From: Pseudomonas fluorescens
GTDB lineage: Bacteria; Pseudomonadota; Gammaproteobacteria; Pseudomonadales; Pseudomonadaceae
Length of the DNA stretch: 64,000 bases
Direction: 5' to 3'
Assembly: GCF_902497875.1 (NCBI RefSeq)
Contig: NZ_CABVHY010000017.1
Location: 88,480-152,479, forward strand
Positions 1 to 7,700 of the stretch are shown piece by piece (within the stretch, counting starts at the first letter, position 1; every line of letters begins with the position of its first letter). A program made the translations under genes and the position numbers. The notes under the pieces were generated by a model, which made no database searches, was not told where the DNA came from, and worked only from the letters and a program-made list of their open reading frames with translations.

Positions 1-45
1 AAGGCAGGGTCGATAACATTGACACTTCTGCCACAGGAGTCACCT

Positions 46-1179
46 ATGTCAAAGCTATATCCCAGTATCGATCCCGAGGGACTGGTCGAGTACTCGGTGG
101 TCTACACCGACCGCTCGCTCAACCACATGTCGCAGTCGTTCCAAGGGGTGATGAACAACATTTCCAGCACCCTGAAACAGGTCTACAACGCCCAGGCCGT
201 TGCGGTGGTCCCCGGCAGCGGCACATTTGGCATGGAAGCGGTGGCACGGCAGTTTGCCGGCGACCAGCAATGCCTGGTGATCCGCAACGGCTGGTTCAGT
301 TATCGCTGGAGCCAGATCCTTGAGATGGGCAACATCCCGGCGGCCACCACGGTGCTGAAAGCCCGACCGGTCGAGGCTGGTCGCCAGGCTGCCTACGCTC
401 CACCCCCTCTGGACGAAGTGCTGACAGCCATTCAGGCGCAGAAGCCGCAGATTGTCTTCGCCCCCCACGTTGAAACCTCTTCGGGGATCATCCTGCCCGA
501 TGACTACCTGCGCGCCGTCGGCGACGCCGTGCATGCGGTGGGGGGGCTGTTCGTGGTGGACTGCATCGCCTCGGGCGCGCTATGGGTCGATATGCAGAAG
601 TGCGCTATCGACCTGCTGATCAGTGCGCCGCAGAAAGGCTGGAGCGCGTCCCCTTGCTGCGCCTTGGTGATGTTCAGTCCCTTGGCCCTCGAGCGCATCG
701 AGCAGACGCAGAGCAGCAGCTTCGCCTGCGACCTGAAAAAATGGCTGCAGATCATGCAGGCCTACGAACAGGGCGGGCATGCCTACCACGCGACCATGCC
801 CAGCGATGCCCTCGCGCGTTTTAGCGATGTGATGAAAGAGACGCAAGCCTACGGCTTCGACAAGGTCCGCGGCGAACAGCAGGAACTGGGCGACCGGGTG
901 CGCGCCCTGTTGACCGGCAAGGGTATCAAAAGCGTGGCCGCAGCTGGCTTTCAAGCCCCTGGCGTAGTGGTGAGCTATACCGACGATGCCGAGATCAAGA
1001 GCGGCAAGAAATTTGCCGCGCACGGCCTGCAGATCGCCGCCGGAGTGCCGTTGCAATGCGACGAGCCGGCCGACTTCCAGACCTTTCGCATCGGTCTGTT
1101 CGGACTCGACAAGCTGCACAATATCGAGCGCACGGTCAGCACACTCGAACAGGCGCTGGACGAGGTCATGCGCAGCTGA
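46..1179 (+). CDS. Class V PLP-dependent aminotransferase (alanine-glyoxylate aminotransferase family)
   Basis: A fold-type I pyridoxal-phosphate enzyme of about 377 residues, probably cytosolic, that would move an amino group between a small amino acid and an oxo-acid. The sequence shows the class V signature: a glycine-rich N-terminal stretch (PGSGTFGMEA), the cofactor-contacting Asp in FVVDCIASG, and the Schiff-base lysine in SAPQKGWSASP. I chose the ATG at 46 rather than the upstream in-frame ATG at 19 because an AGGAG lies about 6 bases before it. It stands alone on the plus strand, next to integration debris. The exact substrate pair cannot be read from sequence; alanine-glyoxylate, serine-glyoxylate and 2-aminoethylphosphonate-pyruvate enzymes share these motifs. 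Confidence 0.85.
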   Translation: MSKLYPSIDPEGLVEYSVVYTDRSLNHMSQSFQGVMNNISSTLKQVYNAQAVAVVPGSGTFGMEAVARQFAGDQQCLVIRNGWFSYRWSQILEMGNIPAATTVLKARPVEAGRQAAYAPPPLDEVLTAIQAQKPQIVFAPHVETSSGIILPDDYLRAVGDAVHAVGGLFVVDCIASGALWVDMQKCAIDLLISAPQKGWSASPCCALVMFSPLALERIEQTQSSSFACDLKKWLQIMQAYEQGGHAYHATMPSDALARFSDVMKETQAYGFDKVRGEQQELGDRVRALLTGKGIKSVAAAGFQAPGVVVSYTDDAEIKSGKKFAAHGLQIAAGVPLQCDEPADFQTFRIGLFGLDKLHNIERTVSTLEQALDEVMRS

Positions 1180-1238
1180 GCCATCCACCTTCGCTGAGGC
1201 TCGCGGGGGATGACAACCTCCGGCGAGCCCACGAATCG

Positions 1239-1786
1239 TTATCCCCTCAAACGGGCGTAGATCTGGTTGAGCCAGGTGCGTACCTTTCGAGCTGAGACCA
1301 GCGCCCCTCTGCGCTCAATTCGCCTAATGAGCTCCAGCACGTCACCACGAGAAATATTCGCGATCGGAAGATCGCCCAAACACGGCAGCATGTCCTTCTT
1401 CAGGTATTTTCTGGCTTGCCCCACACTGCCCTTCTTACATTTCGTCAGTTTTTTACTTCGGAACTCATGCCAGCGATCAGAAACCGCTTCAACCTTGTTG
1501 TTGACGGCGTGAGAGGCTTTCTGCCGCTCGGCACATGCGATCGGGGATCGATATTGTTGGCCACCAGCGCACGTGCAGCCGCTCTCCGTCGACGAGCCTC
1601 CTTGAGACTTACGTCGGGATAGGTACCGAGGGAAATACGCAATTGCTTGTCATGCCAATAGAAACGGAAATGCCAGCGCTTCGAACCAGTCGTGGGCACC
1701 TGCAGAGATAAGCCATCCCCATCAGTTAACGTATAAGGCTTGCTGACGGGCTTGGCTTGCTTGATCGCGGTATCTGTCAGAGCCAT
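1239..1786 (-). pseudogene. Broken tyrosine recombinase (DUF4102-type phage integrase)
   Basis: The first 113 residues, read from 1786 downward, are the N-terminal DUF4102 arm-binding domain of a P4-like integrase (MALTDTAIKQAKP, then LSLGTYPDVSLKEARR). The frame then fails near 1445-1460, and a second short piece at 1424-1239 continues the core-binding domain (YLKKDMLPCLGDLPI, LIRRIERRGALVSARK, TWLNQIYARLRG) before a stop. The catalytic domain with its R-H-R-Y residues is absent. A functional gene of this family has about 400 codons, so this is a truncated relic. It lies 230 bp from a stray tRNA-Asp 3' fragment, as expected of an integrase next to its attachment site. Confidence 0.85.
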
Positions 1787-1886
1787 CAGACACCACCTTT
1801 TACATCAAGGAGGGGAATACAACCCAGCGGTAGACGACCAATACGAAAATTGATGCGCAAGAAATCGTAAAAGGCTGTGCCCGCGG

Positions 1887-1908
1887 TGTACTTAAATGTG
1901 TACTTAAA
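1887..1908. repeat. Pair of 10-bp direct repeats, period 12
   Basis: TGTACTTAAA occurs at 1887-1896 and again at 1899-1908. It lies between the broken integrase and the tRNA-Asp fragment, where arm-type binding sites of a tyrosine recombinase would sit. The role is inferred from position only. Confidence 0.5.
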
Positions 1909-2018
1909 AACCGTGGCTGGAGATGGATTGCAGTGAAATTCAGAAAACGAAAAAAGCGGCTCAAGGCCTCTATTTCCGTGGCCTCCACGCGTTCAGTGGG
2001 CCTTAGTGGAAGCAAATA

Positions 2019-2042
2019 TGGCGCAGCGGACGGGACTCGAAC
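2019..2042 (-). other. Stray tRNA-Asp 3'-end fragment (att-like scar)
   Basis: These 24 bases match the 3' end of the intact tRNA-Asp genes at 39729 and 39908, including the encoded CCA. The 16 bases at 1989-2004 also match the tRNA-Asp downstream flank at 39704-39719. The match stops inside the T-arm, so no tRNA can form. This is the form left when an integrative element that targets tRNA-Asp carries its attachment-site copy elsewhere. The surrounding 1787-2168 stretch holds no supported gene. Confidence 0.7.
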
Positions 2043-2090
2043 ATAAAAAGGTCCGCGGAGATACCAAAGCTATTTAGATCCAGAATATCC

Positions 2091-2111
2091 GTGGGGGTAA
2101 ATGTGGGGGTA
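2091..2111. repeat. Pair of GTGGGGGTA direct repeats, period 12
   Basis: GTGGGGGTA is found at 2091-2099 and 2103-2111, with the same 12-bp period as the pair at 1887. It lies between the tRNA-Asp fragment and the tRNA-Pro terminator. A recombinase arm site is the likely origin, but this is inference. Confidence 0.4.
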
Positions 2112-2124
2112 TTTTTCAGATATG

Positions 2125-2152
2125 AAAAAGCCCAATCTTTTCAGATTGGGCT
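2125..2152 (-). terminator. Intrinsic terminator of tRNA-Pro
   Basis: A perfect 10-bp stem (AGCCCAATCT / AGATTGGGCT) with a 4-base loop, followed on the minus strand by a run of five T. It lies 17 bases after the tRNA-Pro 3' end. Confidence 0.85.
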
Positions 2153-2168
2153 AAGTCATTGAAAAATA

Positions 2169-2245
2169 TGGTCGGGACGGAGTGATTCGAACACTCGACC
2201 CCTAGCACCCCATGCTAGTGCGCTACCGGACTGCGCTACGCCCCG
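2169..2245 (-). tRNA. tRNA-Pro(GGG)
   Basis: A 77-base cloverleaf on the minus strand with encoded CCA. The acceptor stem CGGGGCG pairs with CGTCCCG (one G-U). The anticodon loop holds GGG, and the T-loop is GTTCGAATC. It is followed by an intrinsic terminator and lies next to integration debris, as tRNA genes often do. Confidence 0.95.
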
Positions 2246-2334
2246 ACTAGGCGTGTAACTCGTCCCTCACCTCGAGGAACGCTCAAGAATATATCGCAAG
2301 CGTTTGAAAACTGGAAGTATTTAAACGCAGAAAT

Positions 2335-2691
2335 TTATTTCTTGAGTACCACCAGAACATCTTCGAGTTCGGCGATCATCTGGCGGATCATTTGCTTGTA
2401 CTGGGTGGTGTCGTCTTTGGCTTCATCACCGGAAAGGCGCAGGCGCGCTCCGCCGATGGTGAACCCCTGGTCATACAGCAACGCGCGTATCTGGCGGATC
2501 ATCAGCACATCCTGTCGCTGATAATACCGGCGGTTTCCGCGGCGTTTGACCGGGTTGAGTTGAGGAAACTCCTGCTCCCAGTAGCGCAGCACGTGCGGTT
2601 TTACCGCACAGAGCTCGCTGACTTCACCAATGGTGAAGTAGCGTTTGCCTGGGATGACGGGTAGCTCGTCGTTATGACTTGGTTCCAGCAT
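2335..2691 (-). CDS. MerR-family transcriptional regulator
   Basis: A 118-residue DNA-binding protein. The N-terminal winged helix is clear: FTIGEVSELCAVKPHVLRYW followed by EQEFPQLNPVKRRGNRRYY, the MerR helix-turn-helix and wing. The C-terminal part (IRQIRALLYDQGFTIGGARL, then a helix ending in VLVVLKK) is the short dimerisation helix; no metal- or ligand-binding domain is visible. Its start overlaps the end of ihfA by 20 bases, so the two are likely translated together. I prefer the ATG at 2691 (MLEPSHNDE) over 2700. The same gene follows ihfA in many pseudomonads; its target is not known to me. Confidence 0.9.
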   Translation of the reverse strand: MLEPSHNDELPVIPGKRYFTIGEVSELCAVKPHVLRYWEQEFPQLNPVKRRGNRRYYQRQDVLMIRQIRALLYDQGFTIGGARLRLSGDEAKDDTTQYKQMIRQMIAELEDVLVVLKK

Positions 2692-2974
2692 AAGCCTCAA
2701 CTCGGGCCTTCAACTTCTGCCCTGGACGAAAGGTGACCACACGGCGAGCCGTGATCGGGATTTCTTCCCCCGTTTTCGGGTTGCGGCCAGGCCGCTGGCG
2801 TTTGTCCCGAAGGTCGAAGTTGCCGAAACCGGACAACTTCACCTGTTCGTTGTCTTCAAGAGCGTGCCTGATTTCCTCAAAAAACAGTTCGACCAATTCC
2901 TTGGCCTCCCGCTTGTTCAGGCCCAGCTCTTCATACAGACGTTCCGCCATTTCAGCTTTCGTCAGAGCCCCCAT
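2672..2974 (-). CDS. ihfA: Integration host factor subunit alpha
   Basis: A 100-residue nucleoid protein that pairs with IhfB to bend DNA sharply at specific sites, acting in site-specific recombination, sigma-54 promoters and replication. Family features are intact: the ALTKAEMAERLYEELGL helix, the GFGNFDLRDKRQRPGRNPKTG beta-arm with the intercalating proline, and VTFRPGQKLK near the end. The length is as expected. It starts 3 bases after the pheT stop, the usual pheST-ihfA operon arrangement, and it overlaps the merR-type gene downstream. Confidence 0.97.
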   Translation of the reverse strand: MGALTKAEMAERLYEELGLNKREAKELVELFFEEIRHALEDNEQVKLSGFGNFDLRDKRQRPGRNPKTGEEIPITARRVVTFRPGQKLKARVEAYAGTKS

Positions 2975-2977
2975 ACG

Positions 2978-5356
2978 TCACTTCCTTAACGTGGCGTTCA
3001 ACCTTTGTTCGAGCGAGGTGAGGATGTTTTGCGTCGTGGTATTCACCTCATCGTCATTAAGAGTGCGCGATGGATGCTGCCAGGTCAAGCCGACTGCAAG
3101 GCTTTTTCTATGCGGATCAATGCCTTTACCCTGATACACGTCAAATAGCCTGAGGTCTGTCAGCCACTCGCCTGCATTTTCACGGATTACGTCCAGTACG
3201 GCACTGGCTGCAACGTCTTTGTCGGCCAGCAGTGCAAGATCACGACGCACTTCAGGAAAACGCGACAACTCCTGGAATTTAGGCATTTTGCCCAACGCCA
3301 CTTCGGCCAGAACCAGCTCGAATACGAAGACCGGACGGTCGAGACCGAGGGTTTTCGATAATTCAGGGTGGATAGCGCCGACGTAACCGACTTCGCGACC
3401 TTCACGTTCGATGCGCGCGGTTTGACCCGGGTGCAGCGCAGGGTGTTTGCCCGGCACGAAGGTGAAGGAGTCCAGTGCACCGGCAAAGCCCAGCACCGCT
3501 TCAACGTCAGCTTTAACGTCGAAGAAGTCCACAGTATCGCGACCTTGGGCCCAGCCTTCCGGCAGACGGCTACCGCAGACCACACCGGCCAGCATCGGCT
3601 CTTGTTTCAGGCCTTGCAGTTGACCGACGAAGCGTAGGCCGCTTTCGAACAGGCGCACGCGATCCTGTTGACGGTTCAGGTTGTGCTGAAGCGCCTTGAC
3701 CAGACCAGGCCACAGGGACGAGCGCATGGCGGCCATGTCGTTGGAGATCGGGTTGGCCAGCAGCAGCGGTTCGACGCCTGGGCTGAACAGCTCAAACTGT
3801 TTCGGATCGATGAAGCTGTAAGTGATCGCTTCCTGGTAACCGCGGGCTACCAGCAGACGGCGCAGCTCAGGCAGATCGCTACGGGCTTCAGCCTTGGCTT
3901 GCGGCGCCAGGCGGGCTTGCGGGTAGCGAACCGGCAGACGGTTGTAGCCGTACAGACGGGCCAGTTCTTCGATCAGGTCGACTTCCAGGCTGATATCGAA
4001 GCGGAAGCTTGGCACTTCTACGTGCCATTGCCCTGCCCCATCGGCGGAAATTTTCAGACCCAACGCGCTGAGCAGACGCTCGACTTCGAGCGGATCCATT
4101 TCCAGGCCGAGCATCTGGGTGATGCGCTGGGCACGCAGAGTGATCGGTGCGATCGACGGCAGGTGCTGCTCGCTGACGGTTTCGATGATCGGGCCAGCTT
4201 CGCCGCCAGTGATTTCCAGCAGCAGGCCGGTGGCGCGCTCCATGGCTTCACGGGCCAGTTGCCAGTCCACGCCACGCTCGTAGCGGTGCGAAGCGTCGGT
4301 GTGCAGGCCGTAGGAACGGGCCTTGCCAGCGACGGCAATCTGGTCGAAGAACGCGCTTTCAAGGAATATGTCGCGAGTGGTCGCGGACACGCCGCTGTGC
4401 TCACCACCCATCACGCCGGCAATGGCCAGGGCGCGGGAGTGGTCGGCAATCACCAGCGTATCGCTACGCAGGCTGACTTCCTGACCGTCGAGCAGTACCA
4501 GTTTCTCGCCCTCGATGGCCATGCGCACACGGATGCCGCCATTGATTTCGGCAAGATCGAAAGCGTGCAGCGGTTGACCCAGTTCCAGCATCACGTAGTT
4601 GGTGATGTCGACGGCGGCGTCGATGCTGCGTACGTCGGAACGACGCAGACGCTCGACCATCCACAGCGGCGTAGGCTTGGTCAGATCGACGTTACGGATA
4701 ACGCGACCCAGGTAACGCGGGCAAGCAGCCGGCGCCAGGACTTCAATCGTACGGACTTCATCGTGCACGGCGGGGACGGTGGCAATTACCAGGGGCGTGA
4801 CTTCAGCAGCGTACAGTGCGCCGACTTCACGGGCCAGACCGGTCAGGGACAGGCAGTCGCCGCGGTTCGGGGTCAGGTCGACCTCGATGCTCGCGTCGTC
4901 CAGTTTCAGGTACTCGCGAATGTCCAGGCCGACCGGTGCATCGGCCGGCAATTCCATCAGGCCGTCGTTGCCTTCACCCACCTGCAGCTCGGCTTGCGAG
5001 CACAGCATGCCGTTGGACTCGACGCCCCGCAGCTTGGCTTTCTTGATCTTGAAATCGCCTGGCAGTTCGGCACCGATCATGGCGAACGGGATCTTCAGGC
5101 CCGGGCGCACGTTTGGCGCACCGCAAACTACCTGGAAGGTCTCCGAGCCATTGCTGACCTGGCAAACGCGCAGCTTGTCGGCGTCCGGGTGCTGCTCGGT
5201 GCTCAACACCTCGCCCACTACCACGCCATTGAATTCACCGGCGGCCTGCGTAACGCTATCGACCTCAAGACCGGCCATCGACAGACGAGCAACCAGCTCG
5301 TCGCGACTTACCTGCGGGTTTACCCAACCACGCAGCCATTGTTCACTGAATTTCAT
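2978..5356 (-). CDS. pheT: Phenylalanine-tRNA ligase beta subunit
   Basis: The 792-residue beta subunit of the cytoplasmic alpha2-beta2 enzyme that charges tRNA-Phe. Domains in order: the N-terminal EMAPII-like tRNA-binding domain (about residues 40-150, with VCGAPNV), the B3/B4 domain holding the editing site (about 210-370), B5 (about 400-475), the catalytic-like core (about 490-680, RLFESGLRF) and the C-terminal ferredoxin-fold anticodon-binding domain (about 700-790, FPEVRRDLALL). The length is normal. It follows pheS by 26 bases, with AGGAG in front of its ATG, and leads directly into ihfA. Confidence 0.98.
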   Translation of the reverse strand: MKFSEQWLRGWVNPQVSRDELVARLSMAGLEVDSVTQAAGEFNGVVVGEVLSTEQHPDADKLRVCQVSNGSETFQVVCGAPNVRPGLKIPFAMIGAELPGDFKIKKAKLRGVESNGMLCSQAELQVGEGNDGLMELPADAPVGLDIREYLKLDDASIEVDLTPNRGDCLSLTGLAREVGALYAAEVTPLVIATVPAVHDEVRTIEVLAPAACPRYLGRVIRNVDLTKPTPLWMVERLRRSDVRSIDAAVDITNYVMLELGQPLHAFDLAEINGGIRVRMAIEGEKLVLLDGQEVSLRSDTLVIADHSRALAIAGVMGGEHSGVSATTRDIFLESAFFDQIAVAGKARSYGLHTDASHRYERGVDWQLAREAMERATGLLLEITGGEAGPIIETVSEQHLPSIAPITLRAQRITQMLGLEMDPLEVERLLSALGLKISADGAGQWHVEVPSFRFDISLEVDLIEELARLYGYNRLPVRYPQARLAPQAKAEARSDLPELRRLLVARGYQEAITYSFIDPKQFELFSPGVEPLLLANPISNDMAAMRSSLWPGLVKALQHNLNRQQDRVRLFESGLRFVGQLQGLKQEPMLAGVVCGSRLPEGWAQGRDTVDFFDVKADVEAVLGFAGALDSFTFVPGKHPALHPGQTARIEREGREVGYVGAIHPELSKTLGLDRPVFVFELVLAEVALGKMPKFQELSRFPEVRRDLALLADKDVAASAVLDVIRENAGEWLTDLRLFDVYQGKGIDPHRKSLAVGLTWQHPSRTLNDDEVNTTTQNILTSLEQRLNATLRK

Positions 5357-5382
5357 CCTGCTCTCCTAAGAATTCGTTACGA

Positions 5383-6399
5383 CTAGCGAAATTGCGCGAG
5401 GAACCGCAAGTCGTTGTCGAAGAACAGACGCAAGTCGTTCACGCCGTAACGCAGCATGGCCAGACGCTCAACGCCCATGCCGAAGGCAAAGCCCGAGAAC
5501 TCTTCCGGGTCGATCCCGGACATGCGCAGCACGTTCGGGTGAACCATGCCGCAGCCCATGACTTCCAGCCAGCCAGTCTGTTTGCAGACGCGGCAGCCTT
5601 TACCGCTGCACATCACGCATTCCATGTCGACTTCGGCGGATGGCTCGGTGAAGGGGAAGTACGAAGGACGGAAACGCACGGCCAGTTCTTTTTCGAAGAA
5701 CACTCGCAGGAACTCTTCGATGGTGCCTTTCAGGTCGGCGAAATTGATGTCGCGATCGACCAGCAGGCCTTCGACCTGGTGGAACATCGGGGAGTGGGTG
5801 ATATCCGAGTCGCTACGGTACACACGGCCTGGGCAGACGATGCGGATCGGCGGCTGTTGCGATTCCATGGTGCGGACCTGTACCGGCGAGGTATGGGTGC
5901 GCAACAACATGTTCGCATTGAAATAGAAGGTGTCATGCATCGACCGGGCCGGGTGATGGCCTGGGATGTTGAGCGCTTCGAAGTTGTGGTAGTCGTCTTC
6001 GACCTCAGGGCCTTCGGCAATGCCGTAGCCGATGTGGGTGAAGAACTGTTCGATACGCTCCAGAGTCCGGGTAACCGGATGCAGACCACCGGAGGTCTGG
6101 CCACGGCCAGGCAGGGTCACGTCAATGGACTCGGCGGACAGTTTGGCGGCTAGATCAGCCTCTTCAAACAACGCCTTGCGCGCATTGAGAACCTCTGTGA
6201 CACGCTCCTTGGCAACGTTGATCAGCGCGCCGACTTGCGGGCGCTCTTCTGCCGGCAGATTCCCCAGGGTCTTCATCACCTGAGTCAATTCGCCCTTTTT
6301 GCCAAGGTAGTGAACCCGGATTTGCTCCAGGGCATTGATATCTTCAGCGCTTTGCACAGCCTCTAGTGCTTGAGAGACCAGCGCATCCAGGTTTTCCAT
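5383..6399 (-). CDS. pheS: Phenylalanine-tRNA ligase alpha subunit
   Basis: The 338-residue catalytic subunit that activates phenylalanine and transfers it to tRNA-Phe. An N-terminal coiled-coil (about 1-85) binds tRNA. Class II motifs follow: motif 2 around RIVCPGRVYRSD and motif 3 in GMGVERLAMLRYG. The HPARSMHDTFYF stretch typical of PheS is present. A four-cysteine cluster (CVMCSGKGCRVC) is visible near residue 280, as in other gamma-proteobacterial PheS. It is the first gene of pheST-ihfA, and the rplT-pheS spacer holds two strong hairpins that could control entry of transcripts. Confidence 0.98.
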   Translation of the reverse strand: MENLDALVSQALEAVQSAEDINALEQIRVHYLGKKGELTQVMKTLGNLPAEERPQVGALINVAKERVTEVLNARKALFEEADLAAKLSAESIDVTLPGRGQTSGGLHPVTRTLERIEQFFTHIGYGIAEGPEVEDDYHNFEALNIPGHHPARSMHDTFYFNANMLLRTHTSPVQVRTMESQQPPIRIVCPGRVYRSDSDITHSPMFHQVEGLLVDRDINFADLKGTIEEFLRVFFEKELAVRFRPSYFPFTEPSAEVDMECVMCSGKGCRVCKQTGWLEVMGCGMVHPNVLRMSGIDPEEFSGFAFGMGVERLAMLRYGVNDLRLFFDNDLRFLAQFR

Positions 6400-6417
6400 G
6401 TACAGACTCCAGATACA

Positions 6418-6455
6418 AAATAGGGGAAGAGCTTGAAGGCTCTTCCCCTATTTAT
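6418..6455 (-). terminator. Hairpin with T-run in the pheS leader (terminator or attenuator)
   Basis: On the minus strand an AATAGGGGAAGAGC / GCTCTTCCCCTATT stem is followed by TTGT, just before the pheS start region. It could terminate the thrS-infC-rpmI-rplT transcript or attenuate pheST. I see no phenylalanine-rich leader peptide in the spacer, so classic leader-peptide attenuation is not supported. Confidence 0.7.
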
Positions 6456-6464
6456 GACGTTTAA

Positions 6465-6494
6465 CACCTGGGCCCACGGAGGTGAGCCCGGGTG
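6465..6494 (-). other. Second strong hairpin between rplT and pheS
   Basis: A 13-bp stem with one mismatch and one G-U pair, closed by a CTCC loop, lies 14 bases after the rplT stop and just upstream of the T-run hairpin. It has no T-run of its own, so it is more likely an RNA-processing or stabilising structure, or one half of a two-state switch. That role is inference. Confidence 0.6.
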
Positions 6495-6508
6495 ACTGTC
6501 GGGGGTAC

Positions 6509-6865
6509 TTAAGCCAAGGTGGCTTTAGCTTTCTCGACAATCGCAGCAAACGCCGCTTTTTCGTTCACTGCCAGATCAGCCAGAACCTTACGGTCGATCT
6601 CGATGGACGCTTTTTTCAGGCCGGCGATGAAACGGCTGTAGGACAGACCGTTGATACGTGCACCAGCGTTGATACGAGCGATCCACAGAGCGCGGAACTG
6701 ACGTTTTTTCTGACGACGGTCACGGTAGGCGTATTGGCCTGCCTTGATTACCGCTTGCTTGGCAACACGGAATACGCGCGAGCGAGCGCCGTAGTAGCCT
6801 TTAGCAAGTTTCAGAATTTTTTTGTGACGTTTACGGGCAATGACGCCACGCTTTACACGAGCCAT
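6509..6865 (-). CDS. rplT: Large ribosomal subunit protein L20
   Basis: A 118-residue basic protein that binds 23S rRNA early in 50S assembly. The sequence has the expected long basic N-terminal extension (ARVKRGVIARKRHKKIL) and the globular RNA-binding part (RFIAGLKKASIEIDRKVLADLA). In enterobacteria L20 also represses its own operon by binding the rpmI leader; whether this happens here is not shown. It is the third gene of infC-rpmI-rplT. Confidence 0.98.
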   Translation of the reverse strand: MARVKRGVIARKRHKKILKLAKGYYGARSRVFRVAKQAVIKAGQYAYRDRRQKKRQFRALWIARINAGARINGLSYSRFIAGLKKASIEIDRKVLADLAVNEKAAFAAIVEKAKATLA

Positions 6866-6894
6866 GAGTTACTTCCTCTATTCTTAACCAAAAA

Positions 6895-7089
6895 TTAGCA
6901 AAGGCGCAGCATACGCTTGACTTTTGCAACGTCGGACGGGTGCAGCAAGCTGCTACCGCGCAGCTGACGCTTACGCTTGGTCGACATTTTGGTCAGGATG
7001 TGGCTCTTGAAAGCGTGTTTGTGCTTGATACCGTTAGCAGTTTTCAGAAACCGCTTAGCAGCACCACTTTTAGTCTTCATCTTTGGCAT
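6895..7089 (-). CDS. rpmI: Large ribosomal subunit protein L35
   Basis: A 64-residue, very basic 50S protein. It matches the family along its length (MPKMKTKSGAAKRF, HILTKMSTKRKRQLRG, VKRMLRLC). It lies between infC and rplT with 60- and 29-base spacers, the canonical order. Confidence 0.98.
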   Translation of the reverse strand: MPKMKTKSGAAKRFLKTANGIKHKHAFKSHILTKMSTKRKRQLRGSSLLHPSDVAKVKRMLRLC

Positions 7090-7149
7090 GTTCGGATACT
7101 CCGCATTCAGTTGATAAACATAACCGTAAGGCCTGCCGTGCCCTGGTGG

Positions 7150-7695
7150 TTATTTCTTCTTTTTCGGGGCGATGACCATAATCAGTTGGCGTCCTTCCAT
7201 CTTAGGATGCTGTTCGACCGAACCGTACTCGAGCAGGTCAGCTTCAACCCGCTTGAGGAGTTCCATCCCCAGCTCCTGGTGGGCCATCTCACGACCGCGG
7301 AATCTCAACGATACCTTGGCCCTGTCCCCGTCACTCAGGAAACGTACCAGGTTGCGCAGTTTTACCTGGTAATCCCCTTCCTCCGTCCCTGGACGAAACT
7401 TGATTTCTTTAACCTGAATCTGCTTCTGGTTTTTCTTGGCCGCGGCAACCTGCTTCTTCTTCTCGAAGATCGATTTGCCGTAGTCCATCAGTTTGCAAAC
7501 AGGGGGTACTGCATCGGCGGAAATCTCCACCAGATCCAGTTTGGCCTCTTCAGCCTTAAGAAGCGCGTCTTCAATTGACACAATCCCAAGCTGTTCACCT
7601 TCAGCCCCAATTAACCGAACCTCGCGTGCCGAGATATTCTCGTTGATCGGGGCTTTCGGTGCAGCTCGTTTATCTTGTCTCATTTCACGCTTAAT
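7150..7695 (-). CDS. infC: Translation initiation factor IF-3 (ATT start)
   Basis: IF-3 binds the 30S subunit, blocks subunit joining and proofreads start-codon choice. The N-terminal domain (INENISAREVRLIG), the linker, and the C-terminal domain (KEIKFRPGTEEGDYQVKLRN) are all present. I extend the gene to the ATT at 7695 (ATT AAG CGT GAA ATG). A GGAG sits 8 bases upstream, inside the end of thrS, whereas the internal ATG at 7683 has no such site. A non-standard AUU start is the known basis of IF-3 autoregulation in Escherichia coli, and the same start is inferred here. The protein has 181 residues and starts 5 bases after the thrS stop. Confidence 0.96.
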   Translation of the reverse strand: MKREMRQDKRAAPKAPINENISAREVRLIGAEGEQLGIVSIEDALLKAEEAKLDLVEISADAVPPVCKLMDYGKSIFEKKKQVAAAKKNQKQIQVKEIKFRPGTEEGDYQVKLRNLVRFLSDGDRAKVSLRFRGREMAHQELGMELLKRVEADLLEYGSVEQHPKMEGRQLIMVIAPKKKK

Positions 7696-7700
7696 AGTAA

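Noticed and set aside
3668..5386. 572-codon open frame on the plus strand opposite pheT
   Set aside because: Antisense shadow of a GC-rich gene; composition is His/Gln/Asp-rich nonsense with no domain, and pheT is certain.
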